Made by a program: the position numbers and the translations under genes. 64,000 nt of DNA from Lachnospiraceae bacterium (lineage in GTDB: Bacteria; Bacillota; Clostridia; Lachnospirales; Lachnospiraceae). The notes beneath the pieces are model-generated. The model was not told the DNA's origin. It saw only the letters and a program-made list of their open reading frames with translations, and made no database searches. Of this stretch, positions 26,072-33,260 are shown in pieces; position 1 is the first letter of the stretch, and every line of letters begins with the position of its first letter. The stretch is taken from positions 62,001 through 126,000 of the forward strand of contig CAJTFL010000006.1 of NCBI GenBank assembly GCA_910575565.1, read 5' to 3'.

Positions 26072-27478
26072 TTAAATGCATTCCAGGATGCTTCTGGCTA
26101 CGCTGATTCCGTTGGCAGAGGCCTGCTGCAGCCCGCGGGTGACGGACGCGCCGTCGCCGATAGCCCGAAGGCCGCGGATGCTGGTTTCAAAATCACGGTT
26201 TACCACAACTTTATTGGAATAGAATTTTACCTCCACGCCATAGAGAAGGGTTTCATCGGCAGCGATTCCCGGGGTAACTTTGTCCAGGGCTAAAAGCATT
26301 TCCTTAATATCCACCATAATCCGGTGAGGCAGCACCAAGGATAAATCGCCGGGCACGGCATCCTTTAAGGTAGGGATTAAGTTATTGCGGCACAGCCGCT
26401 CTTCCGTAGTCCGCCGCCCCCGCTGGAAGTCGCCGAAGGTCTGTACCAGGATTTTTCCGTCGCACAGCATATTGCTTAAGCGGGCGATGTGCTTGCCGTA
26501 CTCGATGGGGGTTTTAAAGGGCTTCGTAAAGTTTTTGGAAACCAGCAGGGCAAAGTTGGTATTGTTGGTCTTGTACTCCTTGGATTTATAGGCATGGCCG
26601 TTTACTACCGCCAGGCCGTTTTCGTAATACTCGGTGGCAACCTCCCCGGAGGGGTTGGTGCAGAAGGTGCGCACCTTATCGTCAAAGGTGGGGGTATAGT
26701 AAACTAATTTTGCCTCATACAGGTTCTTGTTTAAGAACTCCATAATCTCGTTGCGCACCTCCACCCGGACGCCGATATCTACCGTGCCTACCTGGGTTTC
26801 GATATTGTGGTTTCCGCAGATGTGGGAAAACCAGTCGGAACCTTCCCGGCCTACGGCGGCTACGATCTCCGAAGCGTAGAAGGTGTCCCCTTTGTCTGTG
26901 GTTACGCCCTTTGCCTGTCCGTCCTGGATGATGATGTCTTTTACCATGGTGTTAAATTCCATGGCAATGCCCTGGCTTAATAAGTGCTCCTGAAGCCGGG
27001 TATAAATCTTATAGCCCTCTTCCGTGCCTAAGTGGCGGATAGGGCATTCAATCAGCTTTAAATTCGCGCCGATCGCCTTCCTGCGGATTTCCTGAAGCTC
27101 GGCCTGTTTGTCAATGCCGTAAATATTGGTGTCCGCGCCGAATTTTAAGTAGATTTCATCGGATTCCTGGATTAGGTTTTTGGCATCTTCATAGCCTAAA
27201 ATCTCCGGAAGATGGCCGCCTACGTCGGGGGAAAGGGAAAGCTTCCCGTCAGAAAAAGCCCCGGCTCCTGCAAATCCGGTGGTAATGGAGCAGGGAGTGC
27301 AGCCTACGCAGGTTTTGGTTGTCCGCTTGGGACAGACACGCTTCTCAATAGGCCGTCCTTTTTCAATCATTAAAATCTTCAAATCCGGTTTCTGCCGGAT
27401 AAGCTCATAGGAGCAGAAAATGCCGGATGGGCCGGCTCCAATGATAATCACATCGTAATTCGTCTGTTTGTTCGTCAT
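26072..27478 (-). CDS. FAD-dependent dehydrogenase (NAD(P)/FAD oxidoreductase family)
   Basis: 468 residues. N-terminal Rossmann motif for FAD: YDVIIIGAGPSGIFCSYEL, then IEKGRPIEKRVCPKR. It carries a Cys-rich insert 'RTTKTCVGCTPCSITTGFAGAGAFSDGKLSL' found in the family formerly described as FAD-dependent dehydrogenases, and a C-terminal 'AIGDGASVTRGLQQASANGISVARSI', the second FAD-contact strand. The substrate is unknown. Start ATG 27478 with GGAGGTG 4-5 bases upstream on the minus strand. A longer reading frame upstream has no ribosome site. Single gene, convergent with the LytTR gene. Confidence 0.85.
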   Translation of the reverse strand: MTNKQTNYDVIIIGAGPSGIFCSYELIRQKPDLKILMIEKGRPIEKRVCPKRTTKTCVGCTPCSITTGFAGAGAFSDGKLSLSPDVGGHLPEILGYEDAKNLIQESDEIYLKFGADTNIYGIDKQAELQEIRRKAIGANLKLIECPIRHLGTEEGYKIYTRLQEHLLSQGIAMEFNTMVKDIIIQDGQAKGVTTDKGDTFYASEIVAAVGREGSDWFSHICGNHNIETQVGTVDIGVRVEVRNEIMEFLNKNLYEAKLVYYTPTFDDKVRTFCTNPSGEVATEYYENGLAVVNGHAYKSKEYKTNNTNFALLVSKNFTKPFKTPIEYGKHIARLSNMLCDGKILVQTFGDFQRGRRTTEERLCRNNLIPTLKDAVPGDLSLVLPHRIMVDIKEMLLALDKVTPGIAADETLLYGVEVKFYSNKVVVNRDFETSIRGLRAIGDGASVTRGLQQASANGISVARSILECI

Positions 27479-27714
27479 CGTACACCTCCATAAAAAAGCC
27501 AGGTGCTGGAAACAGAAGCTTAGCGTCAACTATTTTCGGCAACTGGCAAACCCCTCAACCAATCGTAAACATTTATTAGTAAATATTATAAGCAAACACT
27601 TAAAGTTTAGCATATGCGGGAGGAATTGGCAAGGGGAAATTTCCTGCCTGATCCGGCAGTTTGATCCGGCTTTTTTATCATCAGCGGCAGGCTTTTGCCA
27701 GCCGGAATCCGCCA

Positions 27715-27743
27715 TTGCAAAAAAAGGCGTTGTCGGCTATAAT
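27715..27743 (+). promoter_or_regulatory. Promoter of the murL-murD2 pair
   Basis: TTGCAA (27715-27720), a 17-base spacer and TATAAT (27738-27743). Repeat R2 at 27759-27846 therefore lies in the 5' untranslated region. Confidence 0.75.
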
Positions 27744-27758
27744 CATGGTGATGAATGT

Positions 27759-27846
27759 TAGAGCGTGTTTGAAAATTGCTTTCCGTCAGGTGTGCGGCAC
27801 AGTTTGCGGGGGATTTGGCCTGAACGAATTTTCAGACACGCTTTAG
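27759..27846. repeat. Dispersed inverted-repeat element R2, short copy (88 bp)
   Basis: Ends TAGAGCGTGTTTGAAAATT and AATTTTCAGACACGCTTTAG. It is an internally deleted version of the 166-bp copy at 4038-4203. It lies between the promoter and start codon of murL and would form a hairpin in the mRNA leader. Confidence 0.8.
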
Positions 27847-27861
27847 GGCGAGGGAGTGCTT

Positions 27862-29385
27862 ATGGAAGAGAAAGAAAAAAATATGGATAACTATCAGGCA
27901 TTCCGGAAAGCTTATCCGGAATTTATTTATGAGGGCTTTAAGGTTTGGGAGACGGAAGAGGAGCTGGCAGTTACGTACCGTTTCCGGATTCCTGGCCTGG
28001 CGGAATTTGCACCTTCCTGGAGGTTTGGGAAGCCTTCCTGGAAAACTTCCGGGAAAAGGGGAAAAGAAGCCGCGCCGGGGATTCCTTGCAGGGAAGAGAC
28101 GGCTTGCCGGGATAAGCTGCTGGAGAAGATGGTTTTTTCCCTGGGAATGGTAGAGCTGGTCAGCTATTGGAAGCTCACCTGTTCTCCCTGTGTGACGGTG
28201 AGGGCAGGAGTTTTAAGCAAAGAGCAGATTGCCTGGTGGAAGGACTTGTATTTTAACGGCCTTGGGGAGTTTTTCTATGTAAACCGTATCGAGGCGGCGC
28301 CGGAAAATTTCATGGAGCTTACATCTTTATTTCCCGGGGAAAGAGAAGGGGAAAGGGATGGAGGCGAAAAGAATGAAGGCGATGAAAGCGGCAGGGCGGA
28401 TGGAGAAGATTCCCTTGCTGCCGCTGTGCCATGGAGGGGGATAAATGGAGGCCGGGCAGGGGTTTTGGTTCCCATCGGCGGCGGGAAGGATTCGGCGGTG
28501 ACGCTGGAGCTTTTTAAGGAGGCAGGGGTAAACTGCTTTGGCTATGTGATTAATCCCAGGGGCGCGACTATCTGCACGGCAGAGGCGGCCGGCCTTCCAA
28601 AGGAGCAGCTCGTCCAGGTGAAGAGAACCTTGGATAAACGGATGCTGGAGCTGAACCGGCAAGGCTTTTTAAACGGGCATACGCCTTTTTCGGCCATAGT
28701 GGCCTTCTCTTCCCTGATCTCGGCTTACCTATATGGCCTGCCCTATATTGCCCTGTCCAATGAATCCAGCGCCAATGAAAGCACGGTTTTCGGCAGCACG
28801 GTAAACCATCAATACTCAAAAAGCTTCCGGTTTGAGCGGGATTTCCATGAATACGCAAAAATGTACCTTCCCGGCAGCAGCTATTATTTTAGTATGCTCA
28901 GGCCGTTAAGCGAATTCCAGATTGCCAGGTATTTTGCAGGGCGCAGGCAGTACCATGGGATCTTTAAAAGCTGCAACGTGGGGAGCAAGGAGGATCGGTG
29001 GTGCGGCCATTGCCCGAAATGCTTATTTGTGTATTTGATTTTATCCCCGTTTTTAAAGGGTGAAGAGCTGGAAGCCATATTTGGGAAAAACCTTTTGGAG
29101 GACGAATCCCTGTATGGGACGCTTAAGCAGCTTACCGGCCTTTTGGAGGAGAAACCTTTTGAGTGCGTGGGAAGCCGCAGCGAGGTGAACACGGCCATTA
29201 CGCTGACCATCCAAAGGATGGAGGAGGAAGGAAAGAAGCTGCCCAAGCTTTTAAAGCAGTACCGGGAAACGGGCCTTTATGAGCAGTACCTGCAGGAAGG
29301 GGATCGGTATTCCCATTATTTTGACCGGGAAAACCTGGTTCCAGAGGAGTGGGAAGAGCTGGTGCGCCGGTGTGCCGGCGTTTAG
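27862..29385 (+). CDS. murL: MurL-like UDP-MurNAc-L-Ala-L-Glu epimerase
   Basis: 507 residues. In Xanthomonas, MurL epimerises the terminal L-Glu of UDP-MurNAc-L-Ala-L-Glu to D-Glu, after MurD2 has added L-Glu. The central domain has a PP-loop-type nucleotide site VPIGGGKDSAVTLELF, followed by 'FGYVINPRGATICTAEAAGLP', 'IALSNESSANESTVFGSTVNHQYSKSF' and a Cys cluster WCGHCPKCLF, all features of that family. A low-complexity stretch rich in Glu/Gly/Asp (about 155-180) interrupts the N-terminal region. Start: GGGAG five bases before ATG 27862. The MurD-type ligase follows 97 bases downstream, which strongly supports the assignment. An unrelated PP-loop enzyme remains possible. Confidence 0.72.
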   Translation: MEEKEKNMDNYQAFRKAYPEFIYEGFKVWETEEELAVTYRFRIPGLAEFAPSWRFGKPSWKTSGKRGKEAAPGIPCREETACRDKLLEKMVFSLGMVELVSYWKLTCSPCVTVRAGVLSKEQIAWWKDLYFNGLGEFFYVNRIEAAPENFMELTSLFPGEREGERDGGEKNEGDESGRADGEDSLAAAVPWRGINGGRAGVLVPIGGGKDSAVTLELFKEAGVNCFGYVINPRGATICTAEAAGLPKEQLVQVKRTLDKRMLELNRQGFLNGHTPFSAIVAFSSLISAYLYGLPYIALSNESSANESTVFGSTVNHQYSKSFRFERDFHEYAKMYLPGSSYYFSMLRPLSEFQIARYFAGRRQYHGIFKSCNVGSKEDRWCGHCPKCLFVYLILSPFLKGEELEAIFGKNLLEDESLYGTLKQLTGLLEEKPFECVGSRSEVNTAITLTIQRMEEEGKKLPKLLKQYRETGLYEQYLQEGDRYSHYFDRENLVPEEWEELVRRCAGV

Positions 29386-29482
29386 ACCGGCGTGCCCGCG
29401 TCCGGCGGATTGATGTACTCTCAAAATCAGGCATAAAGAGATTCTGAGAGCACATATTGGGGATAAGGAGGAAAAGAAGGAC

Positions 29483-30871
29483 ATGGGGGAGATAGACGCT
29501 TTTGTAGAAGGCAAAAAGGTATTGCTGTTAGGGTTTGGCCGGGAAGGAAGATCAACCTACCGGGTGCTTAAGGCATCCGCCGCCTGCAGGGAGCTGGCCG
29601 TAGCGGATCTGGAGGAAGGGCAGGTTAAGGCTTTCCGGGAAAAGGATCCGGAGACGGCCTGGATTTGGGGGGCGGATTACCAGAAGGATTTGGACAGGTA
29701 CGATCTGGTGTTTAAAAGCCCCGGCGTTGTTTTGGAGAAACCGGCGGATCGTTATCAGTGCCGGATCCTTTCCCAGACGGAGGTGTTCTTCCGGCTGTTC
29801 GGGCAGCAGATTGTGGGGATCACCGGGACGAAGGGGAAAAGCACCACGACTTCCCTGATCTACCATGTGTTAAAATCCGCAGGCAGGAAGGCGCTCCTTG
29901 CAGGGAATATCGGGATTCCGGCCTTTGACCATATGGATGAGGTGGATAAGGACACGGAAATTATTTTTGAATTGTCCTGCCACCAGCTAGAGCATATGAG
30001 CGTATCGCCCCATGTCGCCCTGCTGTTAAATATCCATGAAGAGCATTTGGATCATTACGGCACGATGGAAGCTTACGTGGCGGCGAAGCAGCAGATTTAC
30101 CGGAACCAGAAGGAAGGGGATTTGTTAATCTGCGGCAGCGGATGCCTTCCGGCTTCGGGAGTTTGTCCGTCAAAGCTGATTAAGGCGGTTGATTTGGGAG
30201 AAAATGGGGAGTATAAGGAAGGGATGGATCGGCATACACTGTGGGTGGCAGGTTCCTGCATTTACTGGGATGGCTTTTCCTTTCCCATTCCCAAAGGGGA
30301 AATCCAGCTGATGGGACATCATAATTACGTGGATATCGGTTTTGCGTATGTGGTCTGCAAATTAAAAGGGATTAGCGATCAGGCTTTTGCCCAGGGCTTG
30401 AAAACGTATGAACCTTTGCCCCACCGCCTTCATTTCCTGGGGGAGAAGGATGGGATCCGATATTATGATGATTCCATCTCCACCATCTGCGATACCACGA
30501 TTCAGGCGCTGAATACGTTAAAGGATGCAGATACGGTTTTGATCGGGGGCATGGATCGGGGAATCCATTATGGGGAGCTGATTGAATACTTATCAGGCAG
30601 CACGGTATCCCATATTATTTTGATGGAAGCAACGGGGAAGCGGATTTACCAGGAAATCCAAAAGGATTATCCAGAGTTTCAGCGGCTTAATCGGCTGGTG
30701 CTGGCAGAGCATTTGGAGGAAGGGGTAATGAAGGCGAAGGCTTTGACTGAAAAGGGGAAAAGCTGCGTCCTGTCCCCGGCTGCGGCCAGCTACGGCATAT
30801 TTAAGGACTTTGAGGAGCGGGGGGACGCGTTTCGCAGGCTGGTGTTTGGAGAGGCGGTTTTCGCTGGCTGA
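29483..30871 (+). CDS. murD2: MurD-type ligase, probably MurD2 (L-Glu-adding)
   Basis: 462 residues. Mur ligase: N-terminal KVLLLGFGREGRSTYRVL (UDP-substrate Rossmann domain), FKSPGVV, the ATP site GITGTKGKSTTTSLIYHVL, ELSCHQLEHM, NIHEEHLDHYGTMEAY, and the C-terminal domain PLPHRLHFLGEKDGIRYYDDSISTICDT and LIGGMDRG, LSPAAASYGIFKDFEERG. It joins glutamate to UDP-MurNAc-L-Ala. Ordinary MurD uses D-Glu; pairing with MurL suggests L-Glu use. Typical division-cluster neighbours (mraY, murG, fts) are absent, which fits a second-type MurD. Start ATG after AAGGAGGAAAAGAAGGAC. The TGA stop lies inside repeat R1 copy C. Confidence 0.85.
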   Translation: MGEIDAFVEGKKVLLLGFGREGRSTYRVLKASAACRELAVADLEEGQVKAFREKDPETAWIWGADYQKDLDRYDLVFKSPGVVLEKPADRYQCRILSQTEVFFRLFGQQIVGITGTKGKSTTTSLIYHVLKSAGRKALLAGNIGIPAFDHMDEVDKDTEIIFELSCHQLEHMSVSPHVALLLNIHEEHLDHYGTMEAYVAAKQQIYRNQKEGDLLICGSGCLPASGVCPSKLIKAVDLGENGEYKEGMDRHTLWVAGSCIYWDGFSFPIPKGEIQLMGHHNYVDIGFAYVVCKLKGISDQAFAQGLKTYEPLPHRLHFLGEKDGIRYYDDSISTICDTTIQALNTLKDADTVLIGGMDRGIHYGELIEYLSGSTVSHIILMEATGKRIYQEIQKDYPEFQRLNRLVLAEHLEEGVMKAKALTEKGKSCVLSPAAASYGIFKDFEERGDAFRRLVFGEAVFAG

Positions 30872-31043
30872 ACTGTTTAGGAGAAATCTTCCGTCCGTTC
30901 AGCCCGCGCCATTCGCAAAACCGTGCCTTACGGCACTCGCCGCTGCTTACGCAGCTCCTTTTGCTCATAAACGGGCGCTCCCTCAGTGGAAACCGATAGA
31001 TGAAAATTCATGCAAGCATGATTTTCATCCATGCGGTTCCCAC
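30865..31043 (+). repeat. Dispersed repeat R1, copy C
   Basis: Begins TGGCTGAACTG, overlapping the murD2 stop codon. 179 bp and nearly identical to copy D, which follows without a gap. Hairpin arms CAGTGGAAACCG and CGGTTCCCACTG enclose a second stem (CATGC with GCATG). Confidence 0.9.
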
Positions 31044-31232
31044 TGGCTGAACTGTTCAGGAAAAATCTTCCGTCCGTTCAGCCCGCGCCATTCGCAAAAC
31101 CGTGCCTTACGGCACTCGCCGCTGCTTGCGCAGCTCCTTTTGCTCATAAACGGGCGCTCCCTCAGTGGAAACCGATAGATGAAAATTCATGCAAGCATGA
31201 TTTTCATCCATGCGGTTCCCACTGGCTGAACT
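31044..31232 (+). repeat. Dispersed repeat R1, copy D (tandem with C)
   Basis: A second 179-bp unit in direct tandem with copy C, differing at only a few bases, closed by a further TGGCTGAACT at 31223-31232. Confidence 0.9.
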
Positions 31233-31281
31233 ATTAACTAAAAGATCACAACGTTGTAAGAATTTTATAAGGATTACCTGG

Positions 31282-31310
31282 TTGTGAAAAAAAAAGAAAT
31301 CATGTATAAT
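31282..31310 (+). promoter_or_regulatory. Promoter of the MarR gene
   Basis: TTGTGA (31282-31287), a 17-base spacer and TATAAT (31305-31310). Confidence 0.8.
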
Positions 31311-31395
31311 CAGCAAGTACGCGAAACACAGCAGCATACAGATAAACTATGCAGAAGCCGGGAAAGCGGGGGCAAAAGCTGGGAAAGGAATATCC

Positions 31396-31836
31396 GTGGA
31401 TAGTTATGAAACCTTGAATGAGACATTGGTCAATCTGTTTCGGGATGTTTTGGAAATCGAGCAGAAGGCTTTAGCCACTTCGGAGTTTCAGGATCTGACG
31501 AATAATGATCTCCACGTGATTGAAGCTATCGGCATGGATCAGCCGAAAAATATGTCGTCTATCGCTAAAGTATTGTCCGTTACGGTGGGCACGCTGACCA
31601 TTGCCATGAACAGCCTGGTGAAGAAAGGATACGTTATCCGCCAGAGAGGGCAGGCGGATCGCAGGGTGGTTTATATTTTCCTTTCGGAGAAGGGAAAGAC
31701 GGCTTACCGCCATCACGCCCGGTTCCACCAGGAGATGATCCACAGCATAGCCAGCAGGCTGACAGAAGAGGAGCTGGAAGCGCTGGCAAAGGCCCTTACC
31801 GTTTTAAACCAATGGTTTCGGGAAAAAGAGAATTAA
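31396..31836 (+). CDS. MarR family transcriptional regulator
   Basis: 146 residues, full family length. Winged helix: 'LTNNDLHVIEAIGMDQPKNMSSIAKVLSVTVGTLTIAMNSLVKKGYVIRQRGQADRRVVYIFLSEKGK', with the DRR wing. The N- and C-terminal helices form the dimer region. MarR proteins repress promoters and release on ligand or oxidant; the ligand is unknown. Similar Clostridia genes sit before fatty-acid synthesis genes, but none are here. Start GTG at 31396 after GGGAAAGGAATATCC. The lipoprotein gene follows 27 bases on, so they may be one operon. Confidence 0.88.
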   Translation: MDSYETLNETLVNLFRDVLEIEQKALATSEFQDLTNNDLHVIEAIGMDQPKNMSSIAKVLSVTVGTLTIAMNSLVKKGYVIRQRGQADRRVVYIFLSEKGKTAYRHHARFHQEMIHSIASRLTEEELEALAKALTVLNQWFREKEN

Positions 31837-31863
31837 TGCGTTTAATGAAGGAGGCTGATTGTA

Positions 31864-32517
31864 ATGAAAAGATTCATCATACTGTGCTTATCCGCCGCTG
31901 TCGCCCTGTCCCTGTCGGCTTGTACCCCTACCCCCCAGAAGCAGGCGGAAACAGCGGAGACTATGCCGCCCACTACGGAAGCCTTTAAGGCAGACACCAT
32001 GGAAATCCGCAACAGCGGCAACGAAGATCTGCCAGAGATGGCCACCGTATCCATTTACCGGGTAAATAAAAACGGGACGGGTCTGCTTCAGGAAATGGAT
32101 GCCTTGGAGACAGAGGAGCTGGAAGCCCAGGGCATCATCGATCTGATGATTTCCGATTATGAAGTTTTAGATGAGGGTGTGGAGCTTCTGGGCTTTGAGG
32201 TGAAGGAAGGAAAGGGCGTTTTAAACTTAAGCAAGATTACTGACAGTGAGGATCCGGTAAAAATCCAGCTGGTGGTGGAAGCCCTGGTAAATACCTTCAC
32301 GGAAAATTACGAGCTGGAAAACGGACTGATCCTGCAGGAGAACGGGGAAGTTTATACCATCGATTCGGTGGAAGCCGATGAGGATGGGGCAATGTATTAT
32401 AATGATGCTTACCGGAAGCTGGTCGGGGCTGAGGAGGACGGAGCTGAGGCTGCCGACAATGGGGATTCTTCTGAGGAGGATTCGGAAAGGAAGCCGGAGA
32501 TTCAGGTTTTGCAGTAG
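31864..32517 (+). CDS. Lipoprotein with GerMN-like domain
   Basis: 217 residues. Signal peptide with lipobox LSAC (Cys near 20). A short Thr/Pro/Glu linker is followed by a region 'ATVSIYRVNKNGTGLLQEMDAL', 'EAQGIIDLMISDYEVLDEGVELLGFEV', 'GKGVLNLSK' and 'IQLVVEALVNTFTENYELENGLILQENGE', whose strand-helix order resembles the GerMN (sporulation and germination) domain of GerM and LpqB. The C-terminal tail is acidic. GerM-type proteins sit in the sporulation engulfment channel basal ring. The assignment rests on pattern recognition only. Start ATG after AAGGAGGCTGATTGTA. A terminator follows. Confidence 0.6.
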   Translation: MKRFIILCLSAAVALSLSACTPTPQKQAETAETMPPTTEAFKADTMEIRNSGNEDLPEMATVSIYRVNKNGTGLLQEMDALETEELEAQGIIDLMISDYEVLDEGVELLGFEVKEGKGVLNLSKITDSEDPVKIQLVVEALVNTFTENYELENGLILQENGEVYTIDSVEADEDGAMYYNDAYRKLVGAEEDGAEAADNGDSSEEDSERKPEIQVLQ

Positions 32518-32561
32518 GATTAGGCGTGGATAGGATGCGCGGACTGAACGATTAAGTAAAA

Positions 32562-32632
32562 GCAGCTGCGGCCTTAAAGGAAAGAATGCTGACATTATAT
32601 TCATTCTTCCTTAAGGCCGCAGCCATTTTCTT
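32562..32632. terminator. Terminator between convergent genes
   Basis: GCTGCGGCCTTAA and TTAAGGCCGCAGC pair, extended inward by GGAAAGAATG with CATTCTTCC, and are followed by CATTTTCTTT. It serves the lipoprotein gene and possibly nrdG from the other side. Confidence 0.85.
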
Positions 32633-32720
32633 TATACCAGCAATAAGCAAGCGACATACATACTTACATAACCCATTCATTTCAATTTGCTGCTCAAAAT
32701 GCCTCAAGATACCACTGCCA

Positions 32721-33245
32721 CTAAAGCGGTTCCGCCGGATACAGTTCCGGGCAGCCTTCCTTTTGCAGCTGTAAAACCCTTTGGTTTTTGCTCCCCCTGA
32801 ATTTTAAGGAGATATCGTACAGCTCCTGTTCAAATTTCCCATCCACCAAAATATCGATGCAGCCAAGAAGCTCATCCGTAGCCTGGCAGTGGGCTTTTCC
32901 GTCTTGGGCAGCCAGGTCGGTTTCATAAGTGTATCCGGTATAGCACCAGATGGTTTTTTGGGGATACCGTTCTTTAAACTGCTTTGCCAAGGGCAGCAGC
33001 GCACGTTGGTTTGCTGGTTCCATAGGTTCTCCCCCTAAGAGGGACAGGCCAGCCACATAGCTGGGGGCGCAGGAGTCCAGGAGGGTTTTGATTGTTTCCT
33101 CCGTGAAGGGCTTCCCATAGTTAAAATCCCAGGCTACCTCATTGAAGCAGCCTTTGCAGCGGTGGGTGCAGCCGGATACGAATAGGCTGGTTCGCACCCC
33201 CAGGCCGTTGGCGATATCGTAATATTTGATATTGGCGTAGTTCAT
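32721..33245 (-). CDS. nrdG: Anaerobic ribonucleotide reductase activating protein
   Basis: 174 residues, a radical-SAM activase that installs the glycyl radical on NrdD. The cluster motif CTHRCKGCF (C-x3-C-x2-C) is at about 26-33 and the SAM-binding LLGGEPMEP follows. N-terminal 'MNYANIKYYDIANGLGVRTSLFVSGC' is typical. Start ATG, 15 bases after nrdD, same operon. Confidence 0.96.
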   Translation of the reverse strand: MNYANIKYYDIANGLGVRTSLFVSGCTHRCKGCFNEVAWDFNYGKPFTEETIKTLLDSCAPSYVAGLSLLGGEPMEPANQRALLPLAKQFKERYPQKTIWCYTGYTYETDLAAQDGKAHCQATDELLGCIDILVDGKFEQELYDISLKFRGSKNQRVLQLQKEGCPELYPAEPL

Positions 33246-33260
33246 GGCAGACCTCCCGGG

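Noticed and set aside
30810-31237. Plus-strand frames with CAAPFAHKRALPQWK repeats
   Set aside because: They are translations of the tandem R1 repeats and have no ribosome site. The same peptide appears wherever R1 occurs (for example 3147).
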